A stretch of DNA of 64,000 bases from Variovorax sp. UMC13. Lineage in GTDB: Bacteria; Pseudomonadota; Gammaproteobacteria; Burkholderiales; Burkholderiaceae_C. The stretch covers positions 186,001-250,000 of the forward strand of contig NZ_LZZW01000018.1 in assembly GCF_014170375.1 (NCBI RefSeq), read 5' to 3'. The first letter of the stretch is position 1, and each line of letters opens with the position of its first letter. This document shows positions 1 through 7,861 of this stretch, piece after piece. The translations under genes and the position numbers were made by a program. Under the pieces are notes generated by a model that saw only the letters and a program-made list of their open reading frames with translations, made no database searches and was not told the DNA's origin.

Positions 1-63
1 GGCGAGCAGGGTCAGGCCCACGCCCGTGCCCATCACGCCGGTGCCGATGACTGCGATCTTCAT
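1..63 (-). CDS. NAD(P)-binding dehydrogenase, N-terminal fragment cut by the window edge
   Basis: Only the first 21 codons are present; the gene runs off the left edge. The product begins MKIAVIGTGVMGTGVG, a Rossmann dinucleotide-binding loop (GxGxMG) placed at the very N-terminus as in the 6-phosphogluconate / 3-hydroxyisobutyrate dehydrogenase and 3-hydroxyacyl-CoA dehydrogenase families. The ATG overlaps the TGA of the kinase subunit gene before it (ATGA), so it is the last visible gene of the transporter-kinase operon. A role oxidising or reducing the transported sugar, polyol or its acid is an inference from that position. The substrate cannot be told from the fragment. Confidence 0.75.
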   Translation of the reverse strand, partial: MKIAVIGTGVMGTGVGLTLLA

Positions 64-713
64 GAAGAACTTTCGGTGGATGCGGCGGCGAACGCACGCA
101 GGGTGTCGATGATCAGGACGCCGACCGTGGCGCCCGCGTCCTGCAGGCCCAGCGACTTCTCGGGGAAGCAGGCGGCCTTGCCGTGCTGGGCCACCATGGT
201 CCGGGTGGCTTCGAGGCCGTCGGCGGCGGCTTGCGCGGCGGCTTCCAGCGCTGGCGTGAGTGCCACGCCCGCGGCGGCCGAGGCGCGCAGCGAGGTTGCG
301 ATCGGGTCGAGCACGTCGAGCAGCGTCTTGTCGCCGCGCTTGGCCTTGCCGCGCTCGGCCACGCCGTCGTGGTAGGCGGTCCAGAAGGCCGCGATCTCGG
401 CGGTGCCGATGCTGGGCGCATCGCCGACGGCCTTGCCGCCGCGCATGAAGCCGGTGGCGGTCAGCGTGCCCATGGTCGAGGGGGCCGCCTTGGCGATGGC
501 CATGCCCGCGAGCTGCAGGGTCTTGCCGATCGGGTCGGTGGTGTTGGCCTTCACCGATTCCCAGGCCGCGTTGAAGCCCTTGTTCATCGTGATGCCCAGG
601 TCGCTGTCGCCGACCTTGCCGTCGAGTTCGATCAGGAAGCTGCGCTGCGCGGTGAAGGTTTCGCTCAGGCGCTGGAAGAGGCCCGCGAGGTCGTTCTTTG
701 CGATGGAGTCCAT
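60..713 (-). CDS. dhaL: Dihydroxyacetone kinase-type subunit DhaL (nucleotide-binding)
   Basis: A 217-residue protein of normal DhaL length. DhaL is the all-helical subunit that binds ADP/ATP and magnesium and passes phosphate to the ketose held by DhaK. The acidic metal-binding loop is visible at residues 31-38 (DGKVGDSD), with the family's TLLDVLDP motif about two thirds along. It follows dhaK by 8 bp and overlaps the next dehydrogenase gene. No DhaM (PTS phosphodonor) gene is visible, so either ATP is the direct donor or DhaM lies elsewhere. With a ribose-type ABC transporter upstream, the substrate may be a C3/C4 ketose such as erythrulose rather than dihydroxyacetone; that is inference. 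Confidence 0.88.
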   Translation of the reverse strand: MDSIAKNDLAGLFQRLSETFTAQRSFLIELDGKVGDSDLGITMNKGFNAAWESVKANTTDPIGKTLQLAGMAIAKAAPSTMGTLTATGFMRGGKAVGDAPSIGTAEIAAFWTAYHDGVAERGKAKRGDKTLLDVLDPIATSLRASAAAGVALTPALEAAAQAAADGLEATRTMVAQHGKAACFPEKSLGLQDAGATVGVLIIDTLRAFAAASTESSS

Positions 714-721
714 GGCGGGTC

Positions 722-1729
722 TCAGAGCTGGGGCTGGACGAAGAAGGGCGAGGACGCGGGCGCGGCGACCAGGCGCTTGAGCTCCTCGTCCATGCGCAGC
801 AGCGAGATCGAGGCGCCGGCCATTTCCATCGCGGTCGCGAATTCGCCGACATAGGCGTGGAACACCGAGACCCCGCGCTCCTTCAGGACCTGCGAGACCT
901 TGCGGAACAGGATGTAGAGCTCTTCCTGCGGCGTCGCGCCCAATCCGTTCACCAGCACCGTGACCTCGTCGCCGCTGGCCAGCGACAGTTCGGCCAGCAG
1001 CGGGCGCATCATCTCCTCGACCACCAGGTCGGCCGACTGCAGCGGGCCGCGGCGGATGCCGGGTTCGCCATGGATGCCCATGCCGATCTCCATCTCGTCC
1101 TTGCCCAGCGAGAAGGTCGCGTGGCCGACCTCGGGCACGATGCAGGGGCTCAACGCGACGCCCATGGTGCGGGTCTGGGCCTTGGCCTTCTCGGCCACGC
1201 GCTTGACCTCGTCCAGCGACATGCCCTCGGCGGCGGCCGCGCCCGCGGCCTTGTAGACGAAGAAGATGCCCGCGACGCCGCGGCGCTTGTGTTCCTCGCC
1301 GACCACCGACGAGGCGGCGTCGTCGTTGCCCACCACCGACAGCACGCGGATGTCCTCGATCTCGGCCATCTCGGTGGCCATGTCGAAGTTCAGGATGTCG
1401 CCGGTGTAGTTGCCGTAGATATAGAGCACGCCCGCGCCCTGGTCGATGGCCTTGGTGACCTCGAACATCTGGTCGGCGCTGGGCGACTGGAAGACGCCGC
1501 CCACGGCCGCGCCGTCGAGCAGGCCGGCGCCCACGTAGCCCAGGAACAGCGGCAGGTGGCCCGAGCCGCCGCCGGTGGCCAGGCCGACCTTGCCCTGCGC
1601 GCGGGGCGTGGTCGCGACCAGGCAGCGGCGGTCGTTGGCCACGAAGCCGACCTGCTTCGGGTGCGCGGCGTAGATGCCGTCGAGCATCTCGTCGACGAAG
1701 TCCTCGGCCTGGTTGAGGAATTTCTTCAT
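722..1729 (-). CDS. dhaK: Dihydroxyacetone kinase-type subunit DhaK (substrate-binding)
   Basis: A 335-residue protein matching full-length DhaK. DhaK binds the ketose covalently as a hemiaminal on an active-site histidine; this is His220 in the motif MGIHGEPG. The glycine-rich loop GGGSGH (residues 53-58) and the GNYTGDILNFD segment (106-116) are also family hallmarks. The ATG at 1729 is preceded by a GGAGA ribosome site. It sits between the second permease gene (40 bp) and dhaL (8 bp). Kinases of this family act on dihydroxyacetone, erythrulose and related short ketoses; the neighbouring sugar-type ABC transporter suggests the kinase acts on an imported compound or its oxidised product. Confidence 0.9.
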   Translation of the reverse strand: MKKFLNQAEDFVDEMLDGIYAAHPKQVGFVANDRRCLVATTPRAQGKVGLATGGGSGHLPLFLGYVGAGLLDGAAVGGVFQSPSADQMFEVTKAIDQGAGVLYIYGNYTGDILNFDMATEMAEIEDIRVLSVVGNDDAASSVVGEEHKRRGVAGIFFVYKAAGAAAAEGMSLDEVKRVAEKAKAQTRTMGVALSPCIVPEVGHATFSLGKDEMEIGMGIHGEPGIRRGPLQSADLVVEEMMRPLLAELSLASGDEVTVLVNGLGATPQEELYILFRKVSQVLKERGVSVFHAYVGEFATAMEMAGASISLLRMDEELKRLVAAPASSPFFVQPQL

Positions 1730-1769
1730 GTGTGTTTCTCCTTGAGGGGGTGCGGGTGCGAAGGGAGGG

Positions 1770-2804
1770 TCAGCGGCGGCGGATCGCGAAGAAGGCGCCC
1801 GCGACCAGGATGAAGGCGCCGACCACGACGCGCTGCCAGGTGCTGGGGATGCCGGTCATGATCAGCACGTTGTTGATGGCCACGACCAGGAACACGCCCA
1901 GCAGCGTGCCGGTGACCGTGCCCGTGCCGCCGGTGATGCGCGCGCCGCCCAGCACCACGGCCGCGATCACGTCGATCTCCATGCCGACCAGGTCGAAGGG
2001 GTTGGCCAGCCGGTTGCTGCAGACGTGGATGATCCCGGCCAGGCCGGCCAGCGCGCCGGTGTAGGCGAAGATGAACAGGTGCACGGCGCGCAGGTTGTAG
2101 CCCAGGCGCTCGGCCACGGCGCGGCTGCCGCCTGTGGCGAAGATCGCGCGACCCATCAGCGTCTTGTTGAGGATCCACCAGGTCAGGCCGGCCACGATCG
2201 GCAGCGCGAGGAAGAACACCGGCAGCACGGCGCGCGCGCCGTCGGTGCTGCGCTCGATCAGCGCGAGCTTGCCGAAGCTGTCCATCTGCTCGGGCAGCGA
2301 GGTGACCCAGACCGTGCCGATGAAGGTCAGCAGGAAGCCGCGGAACAGGTACTGCGTGCCGATGGTCACGATCAGCGAGGGCGCGCGCAGCGCGTGCACC
2401 AGGAAGCCGTTGATCAGCCCCAGCAGCCCGCCGCCCAGCGCGGCCGCGAGGAACACCAGCACCAGCGGCGCGCCGGGGAAGTAGGTGACGATGAGCTGCG
2501 TCACCGAGTACATCGACAGCGCGGCGATGGCGGTGAAGGACACGTCGATCCCGCCCGCGGCCAGGATCACGAACACGCCCAGCGCGAACAGCCCGATCAC
2601 CACGCTGGAGCGCGCGATGTCGAACAGCGCCGAGGCCTGGAAGAAGCTCGGGTTGATGGCACCGACCACGGCGCACAGGCTCACCAGCAGGAACAGCGTG
2701 AACAGCTCGGGCCGGCGTTCGAGGCGGCGCTTGAGCCGGTCACCCCGGGACAGGTTGGGCGCGGCGGCGGTGGGGACGGGCACGACGGTGCTGGGGGCGT
2801 TCAA
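1770..2804 (-). CDS. Ribose-type ABC transporter permease (second permease)
   Basis: Inner-membrane permease of the RbsC/BPD_transp_2 family, 344 residues, with about 9-10 hydrophobic segments and the family signature AAGGIDVSFTAIAAL plus the conserved GARITGGTGTVTGTLLG stretch near the C-terminus. I chose a TTG start at 2804-2802: it overlaps the TGA of the ATPase gene (TTGA) and has GAGGAG about 9 nt upstream, while no ATG fits the hydrophobic start. The first ~45 residues are soluble and basic. It should pair with the other permease (5526-6554) as a heterodimer, since this operon has two permease genes for one double ATPase. Confidence 0.88.
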   Translation of the reverse strand: MNAPSTVVPVPTAAAPNLSRGDRLKRRLERRPELFTLFLLVSLCAVVGAINPSFFQASALFDIARSSVVIGLFALGVFVILAAGGIDVSFTAIAALSMYSVTQLIVTYFPGAPLVLVFLAAALGGGLLGLINGFLVHALRAPSLIVTIGTQYLFRGFLLTFIGTVWVTSLPEQMDSFGKLALIERSTDGARAVLPVFFLALPIVAGLTWWILNKTLMGRAIFATGGSRAVAERLGYNLRAVHLFIFAYTGALAGLAGIIHVCSNRLANPFDLVGMEIDVIAAVVLGGARITGGTGTVTGTLLGVFLVVAINNVLIMTGIPSTWQRVVVGAFILVAGAFFAIRRR

Positions 2805-4408
2805 GACAAAGTCTCCTCGGGGGGCTTGTGCGATGCCGCGGGCGCGCCGCTGGCGGTCATGGCGTCGTAGAGCGCTTCCTCGCGCGCGCTCGCGGCGTCG
2901 AAGCTGGCGGCGACCTCGCCGTGGCGCATGACCAGGATGCGGTCGCAGTTCTGCAGCAGTTCGGGCAGGTCGTCGCTGATCACGATCAGCGCCATGCCCT
3001 TCTCGGCCAGCGCCTGGATCGTGCGGTAGATGGTGTCCTTCGAGCCGATGTCGACGCCCACGGTGGGCCCGTGCAGCACCAGCAGGCGCGGCGCGATCGT
3101 GAGCCAGCGGCCGATCAGCACGCGCTGCTGGTTGCCGCCCGACAGCGACTGCACCGGCAGGTCGACGTTGGGCGTGGCGATGCGCAGCTCGTCGACCAGG
3201 CCCTGCGCGATGCCGCGCGCCTTGCGCTGGTCGAGCAGGCCCAGGCGGCTGCGCAGCCGGTCGAGCACCAGCGCCACCATGTTCGAGAGGATGGGCTTGT
3301 CGAGGAACAGGCCTTCGGCCAGCCGGTCCTCGGGCACGTAGCCGATGCCGTGGTCGATGGCGTCGGAGGGCTGCGCCAGGTGCACGGTCTGGCCGTCGAG
3401 CCGCATGGTGCCGGCGGTGGCCGCGAGCACGCCCGCGATCGCCAGGCCGAGCTCGTTGCGGCCCGAGTCCATCAGGCCGGTGATGCCCAGCACCTCGCCG
3501 CGCGCCAGCGACAGGTCGACGCCGCGGAACTGCTCGCCGCGGCCGAAGCCCTCGAGACGCAGCAGCTCGGTGTCGGTCGGCCGGCCGGTGCGGTAGCGGC
3601 TGCCGTCGATGGTCTTGCCGGTCATGAGCTGGCTCAGGTCGGTCTTGCTGTAGTCGCGGATCGGGCCCTGCGCCACGCACTGGCCGTCGCGGAAGACGAT
3701 CGCCTGGCCGCCGATGCGGTAGCACTCGTCGAGCTTGTGGGTCACGAACAGCACGGCCACGTGGTCGCGCTGCAGGCCCGCGACCACGCGCACCAGGTTG
3801 TCGACCTCGCGCCGCGTCAGCGAGGTGGTGGGCTCGTCCATGATGACCAGCTTGGCCTGGGTGGCGATGGCGCGCGCGATGGCCACCAGCTGGCGCACCG
3901 CCAGCGGCAGGTCGGCCACCACGGTGTCGAGGAAGGCGTCGGTGCTCGGAAGGTCGACCGCCTGCAGCGCGCGGCGCGCGGTCGCGTGCAGCGCGGCAGG
4001 GTCGAGCCGGCGCGCGAGGCGGCCGTTGGCGCGCACCAGTTGTTCGGACAGGGCGACGTTCTCGGCCACCGTCATGTTGGGAATCAGGGAGAGGTCCTGG
4101 TAGACCGTCTCGATGCCGGCGGCCAGCGAGGTGATCGGCGTGAGCGCGGCGTGGTCGACGCCCTCGAGCCGGATCGTGCCCTCGTCGGGCGGCTGGGCGC
4201 CGGAGATGATCTTGATGATCGTGCTCTTGCCGCAGCCGTTCTCGCCGAGCAGGTGGTAGATCTCGCCGCGCTCGATCGAGAAGGCGACGCCGCGCAGCGC
4301 GTGCACGCCGCCGAAGCGCTTGTGGATGCCGCGGACTTCCAGGAAGGCGGGGGCGGGCGTCGACCCGCGCGCGCTGGGGGCGTCGGGCCGGTTCTGGACG
4401 GCAGGCAT
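2801..4408 (-). CDS. Ribose-type ABC transporter ATP-binding protein, two nucleotide-binding domains
   Basis: A 535-residue RbsA/MglA-like double ATPase that powers sugar import. Domain 1 has an intact Walker A (GENGCGKST, residues 55-63) and a Walker B ending in MDEPT. Domain 2 has the degenerate Walker A usual in this subfamily (TGLMDSGRNEL, no lysine) but keeps the LSGGNQQRV signature, so only one site should be strongly hydrolytic. It lies between the binding-protein gene and the second permease, and its stop overlaps the permease TTG start. A palindrome between it and the binding-protein gene probably sets lower expression of the ATPase than of the binding protein. Confidence 0.92.
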   Translation of the reverse strand: MPAVQNRPDAPSARGSTPAPAFLEVRGIHKRFGGVHALRGVAFSIERGEIYHLLGENGCGKSTIIKIISGAQPPDEGTIRLEGVDHAALTPITSLAAGIETVYQDLSLIPNMTVAENVALSEQLVRANGRLARRLDPAALHATARRALQAVDLPSTDAFLDTVVADLPLAVRQLVAIARAIATQAKLVIMDEPTTSLTRREVDNLVRVVAGLQRDHVAVLFVTHKLDECYRIGGQAIVFRDGQCVAQGPIRDYSKTDLSQLMTGKTIDGSRYRTGRPTDTELLRLEGFGRGEQFRGVDLSLARGEVLGITGLMDSGRNELGLAIAGVLAATAGTMRLDGQTVHLAQPSDAIDHGIGYVPEDRLAEGLFLDKPILSNMVALVLDRLRSRLGLLDQRKARGIAQGLVDELRIATPNVDLPVQSLSGGNQQRVLIGRWLTIAPRLLVLHGPTVGVDIGSKDTIYRTIQALAEKGMALIVISDDLPELLQNCDRILVMRHGEVAASFDAASAREEALYDAMTASGAPAASHKPPEETLS

Positions 4409-4454
4409 GCGGGAACCTCAGAGCGGTGCGTGAAGAGAAGCGGAAAGCGCGGCA

Positions 4455-4476
4455 CAGGGGCCCGGCCGGGCCCCTG
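4455..4476. other. 22-bp perfect GC palindrome between binding-protein and ATPase genes
   Basis: The strand reads as a perfect inverted repeat centred on GGCC, with arms of 11 bp starting CAGGGGCCC. It lies 14 bp after the stop of the binding-protein gene and 47 bp before the ATPase start on the transcribed (minus) strand. No T-run follows, so full termination is unlikely. In binding-protein operons such hairpins commonly protect the upstream message and reduce downstream expression; that role here is inferred. Confidence 0.5.
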
Positions 4477-4489
4477 CGCAGGCTTCAGG

Positions 4490-5488
4490 TCAGAACATGT
4501 AGGGCTTGTAGGTGGCCTTGTCGACGATCACCATGGCGTTGCCGGTCAGCAGCAGGCCCTTGCCCGGACCCTTGGCCACGCGCACCTTCTCGTAGCCCTT
4601 GACGCCCAGGTCGATGCCGTCGGTCAGCGGCTTCTTCTCGAGCAGCAGCATCGCGGCCTTGTTCATCGCGATGCCCGCGTCCTTCGGGTCCCAGAAGCCG
4701 ATCGCGCTGATGGCGCCCGACTCGAGCAGCTTGGCCGAGGGGTTGGGCAGGCCGGTGCCGACCAGGCAGACCTTGCCCTGCAGGCCGGCTTCCTCGATCG
4801 CGCGGCCGATGCCCAGCACGTCGTTGCCGGCCGAGCTCTGGAAGCCCTTGAGGTCGGGGTGCTTGCGCAGGATTTCCTTGGCCTTCTCGTAGGTCTTGTT
4901 GGCGTCGTCGAAGGATTCGTTCTTCGCGTCGACCAGCGTCATGCCGGCGTACTTCTTGGCGTTCTGCGCGCCGGCATCGACCCATTGCAGGTGGGTGCGG
5001 CTGCCCAGCGAGCCGACGAAGGAGGTCCACTTGCCCTTCTGGCCCATGCAGGCGGCGAGCTTCTCGTTCAAGGCGGTGCCGTAGGCGGCGTTGTCGAAGG
5101 CCTCGATGTTGGCGTTGGTGTTCTTCTGGTTGTCGGCCTCGTGCGTCACGACGACGATGCCGCGGTCCATCGCGCGCTTGAGCACGCCCTCGATCACCGC
5201 CGGGTCCATCGGCACCACGGCCAGCGCGTTCACCTTGCGCGCCACCAGGTCGTCGATGATCTTCAGCTGCTGCGCCGCATCGGAGGTCGCGGGGCCGCTC
5301 TGGCTGGCCACCACGCTGGGCGTGCTGGCGGCGAATTCCTTCACGCCGACGTCCATGCGGTTGAACCATGGGATGCCGGCGATCTTCACGACGGTCGCGA
5401 TGACCGGCTTGTCCTGTGCATTGAGCACGCCGACGCTGGCGAGGAGGGCGGCACCGATCAACGATGTCTTGACGCAGGTGATCTTCAT
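4490..5488 (-). CDS. Ribose-type ABC transporter periplasmic substrate-binding protein
   Basis: A 332-residue protein of the Peripla_BP_4 (RbsB-like) family. It starts with a clear signal peptide (MKITCVKTSLIGAALLASVG, cleavage near LNAQ). The mature part has the two-lobed sugar-binding pattern: a VVKIAGIPWFNRMDVG first strand, VVPMDPAVIEGVLKRA, and VVTHEADN, where the acidic residue often contacts sugar hydroxyls. It is second in the operon, 37 bp after the first permease and before the ATPase. The ligand is not readable from sequence; the kinase genes downstream favour a short sugar, ketose or polyol. Confidence 0.92.
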   Translation of the reverse strand: MKITCVKTSLIGAALLASVGVLNAQDKPVIATVVKIAGIPWFNRMDVGVKEFAASTPSVVASQSGPATSDAAQQLKIIDDLVARKVNALAVVPMDPAVIEGVLKRAMDRGIVVVTHEADNQKNTNANIEAFDNAAYGTALNEKLAACMGQKGKWTSFVGSLGSRTHLQWVDAGAQNAKKYAGMTLVDAKNESFDDANKTYEKAKEILRKHPDLKGFQSSAGNDVLGIGRAIEEAGLQGKVCLVGTGLPNPSAKLLESGAISAIGFWDPKDAGIAMNKAAMLLLEKKPLTDGIDLGVKGYEKVRVAKGPGKGLLLTGNAMVIVDKATYKPYMF

Positions 5489-5525
5489 GTTGTCTGTCTC
5501 CAGTGGAAAAGGGAAAGGAAAGCCC

Positions 5526-6554
5526 TCAGGACGGATGCTTCGGCGCAGGAGGGAGCTGCGACGACGAGGTGCCGGCGCGACCCGGCAGCCGGAACAGGCT
5601 GCCGATGTCGTAGCGACCGATGGCCAGGAAGACGAGCAGCAGCAGGCCCCAGGCGCAGTCGCGGAAGAAGTTGGAGAGGTCGGCGAAATTCAGCATGCTG
5701 GAGAGCAGCTGCAGCGCGGTCGCCGACAGGAACAGGCAGGTCATGCGGCCGTAGCCGCCTTCGGGCTTCACGCCGGCCATCACGGTGATCAGGATCGCGA
5801 TCAGCAGGTAGGACTGGCCGTAGTCCCACTTGACGTTCACGTTGCGCGAGGCGATCAGCACGCCCGCCACGCCGGCCAGCGTGCCGGCCAGGCCGTAGGT
5901 GGTGAGCAGCAGCCGGGTCTGCGCGAAGCCCGCGTAGCGCGCGGCCTTGGGGTTGGTGCCCATGAGGAACAGCCGGATGCCGAAGGGGCTGAACTTGAGC
6001 GTGGCGCCGATCAGCAGCGTGATCGCGCAGAAGATCAGGAAGGAGATCGGCACGCCCAGCAGCAGGCCGCTGCCGATTTCCATCAGCGGGTCGGCGCTGC
6101 CCACGCGCACCGAGGGGCCGCCCGACAGCGCCACCGCCAGGCCGGTGAACAGCAGCTGCGTGCCCAGCGTGCACAGGATGGGCGTGAGGCCGAGCTTGGC
6201 GATCAGCAGGCCGTTGAACAGGCCGCCGAGGAGCCCAACGATAATCGCCGCCGCGGCGAAAGCCACGGTGAAGAGCATGGGCGAGTCGTCGGCCGAGACG
6301 TAGGCCGACACCAGCATGGCGGAGCAGACGCCCGCGAGGTTGGCAAGCGCGATGCCCGAGAGGTCGATGCCGCCGTTGCCCGCGCTCATGGCCAGCATCA
6401 CGCCGATGGCGAGCAGGCCGAGTTCGGGCAGTTGGCCGGCCATCGACTGCAGGTTGTACGGATCGACGAAGGCGCCGCGCGACATGGCGGCGCCACCGAT
6501 CAGCACCGCCACGTTGATGGCCAGCAGGAACAGCAGCTGAGGATCGCGCTTCAT
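5526..6554 (-). CDS. Ribose-type ABC transporter permease (first permease)
   Basis: A 342-residue inner-membrane permease of the RbsC family, first gene of the operon. It has about ten hydrophobic segments and the family motif SAGNGGIDLSGIALANLAG. I start it at the ATG at 6554 (MKRDPQLLFLL); a TTG two codons upstream is possible but has no better ribosome site. It partners the second permease (1770-2804), with which it shares fold but only modest sequence similarity, so the transmembrane channel is probably a heterodimer. The promoter must lie in the AT-rich gap up to the divergent LacI-type gene. Confidence 0.88.
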   Translation of the reverse strand: MKRDPQLLFLLAINVAVLIGGAAMSRGAFVDPYNLQSMAGQLPELGLLAIGVMLAMSAGNGGIDLSGIALANLAGVCSAMLVSAYVSADDSPMLFTVAFAAAAIIVGLLGGLFNGLLIAKLGLTPILCTLGTQLLFTGLAVALSGGPSVRVGSADPLMEIGSGLLLGVPISFLIFCAITLLIGATLKFSPFGIRLFLMGTNPKAARYAGFAQTRLLLTTYGLAGTLAGVAGVLIASRNVNVKWDYGQSYLLIAILITVMAGVKPEGGYGRMTCLFLSATALQLLSSMLNFADLSNFFRDCAWGLLLLVFLAIGRYDIGSLFRLPGRAGTSSSQLPPAPKHPS

Positions 6555-6561
6555 CTTCAAG

Positions 6562-6597
6562 TTCAGTAAAAATCTTGTCGAACTTTAGTGAACTGAA
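6562..6597. promoter_or_regulatory. Inverted-repeat region before the transporter operon, likely repressor site
   Basis: TTCAGT at 6562-6567 and ACTGAA at 6592-6597 are inverted copies, and TTTAGTGAAC (6584-6593) shares the AGTGAAC half-site seen again beside the LacI-type gene. The stretch is AT-rich in otherwise GC-rich DNA and sits just before the first permease. It is a plausible operator or core promoter for the operon; the exact limits are uncertain. Confidence 0.4.
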
Positions 6598-6742
6598 TCT
6601 CGCGCAGGAAGCCGAAATGCCTAGGGCAAACCCGCATTCATGGCTTGAAGATTGCCTGCTTTACGCCGCGAACTGCGTCTATTCCAGAGTGCATACCCTG
6701 ATGCTTGTACGCAATTGTTTCCAAGAATCTGCTCTAAAATTT

Positions 6743-6756
6743 ACTAAACGTTCACT
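6743..6756. promoter_or_regulatory. Probable LacI-family operator upstream of the regulator gene
   Basis: ACTAAACGTTCACT is a near-palindrome with a central CG, the typical LacI-family operator form. Its half-sites are ACTAAAC and (reverse strand) AGTGAAC; the second also occurs at 6587-6593 next to the transporter operon. It lies 46 bp before the regulator start, so self-regulation plus control of the divergent operon is likely. Confidence 0.55.
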
Positions 6757-6801
6757 TCCGATGGCGCCCCACGCATCGGACCCAGCCAAGGCCACGATCC
6801 C

Positions 6802-7842
6802 ATGTCGTCCACAGTCAAGGACATCGCCCGCATCGCGGAGGTCTCCGCCGCCACCGTCTCCCTCGTCATGAACGGCAAGGGCGGCATTTCCGAGGAGACG
6901 CGCACGCGCGTGCTGGCCGCCGCCTCGACCCTCAACTACACGCCGCGCCCGCCCAAGGGCGCGAAGGGCGCCAAGCCGGCCCGCGTGGGCACCTTGCGCT
7001 TCCTCAAGATCGCGAAGCACGGCCACACGGTGAACCGCGACCACAACACCTTCATCTCCGACTACATCGACGGCATGTCGCTGCAGGCCAGCGAGTACGG
7101 CTACAAGCTGGAGGTGGTGAGCCACGAGGGCCAGCCGGTCGAGGACATCGTGGCCTCGCTGGCCGACACCACGCTGGCCGGCGTGGTGGTGCTGGGCACC
7201 GAGCTCACCGAAGCGGACATCCTGCTGTTCCAGGGCTGCGGCATCCCGCTGGTGGTGATCGACACCTTCCACGACGTGCTGGAGTGCAACTTCGTCAACA
7301 TGAACAACGGCGACGCGGTCTACAAGGTGCTGTCGCACCTGGCCGAGCGCGGCTTTCGGCACATCGGTTTCATCGCGAGCAATGTGCAGACGGCCAACTT
7401 CCGGATGCGGCGCGATGCCTTCGTCGACGGCATGAAGCGCCTGGGCCTGGGCTTCAGCCCGCGCGACATCGTGACGGTGGACTCGACCTACGACGGCGCC
7501 TACCAGGACATGCTGGCCAAGCTCAAGAGCGGCTTCGCGGTGCCCGAGTGCTATGTCTGCACCAACGACATCATCACCTACGGCTGCATCAAGGCGCTGC
7601 GCGAATTCAACATCCGGATCCCGCAGGACCTGTCGCTGGTGGGCTTCGACAACCTGCCGATGAGCGCCACCATGGACCCGCCGCTCACCACCATTGACGT
7701 GTCCAAGCGCAAGATCGGCAACCTCGCGATCACGGTGCTCGACGAGCAGATCCGCGCGCCCGAGGGCCAACCGGCGGTGAAGATCCTGGTCGGCGCGAAC
7801 CTCGTGGTGCGCGACAGCGTGGCCTCGCGCGCGGGCAACTGA
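6802..7842 (+). CDS. LacI-family transcriptional regulator of the sugar/ketose operon
   Basis: A 346-residue LacI/GalR protein. The N-terminal helix-turn-helix is clear (VKDIARIAEVSAATVSLVMN, residues 5-24), followed by a linker and a periplasmic-binding-protein-like sensor domain ending with the family-typical GFDNLPMSATMDPPLTTI. It is divergent from the transporter-kinase operon across 247 bp holding palindromic sites, so it very likely represses (or activates) that operon in response to the imported sugar or a metabolite of it. It ends 9 bp before the convergent sigma-54 activator gene, with a shared hairpin between. Confidence 0.92.
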   Translation: MSSTVKDIARIAEVSAATVSLVMNGKGGISEETRTRVLAAASTLNYTPRPPKGAKGAKPARVGTLRFLKIAKHGHTVNRDHNTFISDYIDGMSLQASEYGYKLEVVSHEGQPVEDIVASLADTTLAGVVVLGTELTEADILLFQGCGIPLVVIDTFHDVLECNFVNMNNGDAVYKVLSHLAERGFRHIGFIASNVQTANFRMRRDAFVDGMKRLGLGFSPRDIVTVDSTYDGAYQDMLAKLKSGFAVPECYVCTNDIITYGCIKALREFNIRIPQDLSLVGFDNLPMSATMDPPLTTIDVSKRKIGNLAITVLDEQIRAPEGQPAVKILVGANLVVRDSVASRAGN

Positions 7843-7844
7843 GC

Positions 7845-7861
7845 CGGGCGCTCAGCGCCCG
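7845..7861. terminator. Hairpin between convergent LacI-type and sigma-54 activator genes
   Basis: CGGGCGC (7845-7851) and GCGCCCG (7855-7861) are perfect 7-bp arms around a 3-nt loop that is the stop codon of the minus-strand gene. The hairpin begins 3 bp after the stop of the plus-strand gene. There is no T-run, so it may act as a weak bidirectional terminator. Confidence 0.4.

Noticed and set aside
6555..6560. TTG at 6560 as start of the first permease
   Set aside because: It adds two residues, lacks a ribosome site, and the ATG at 6554 fits the family start.
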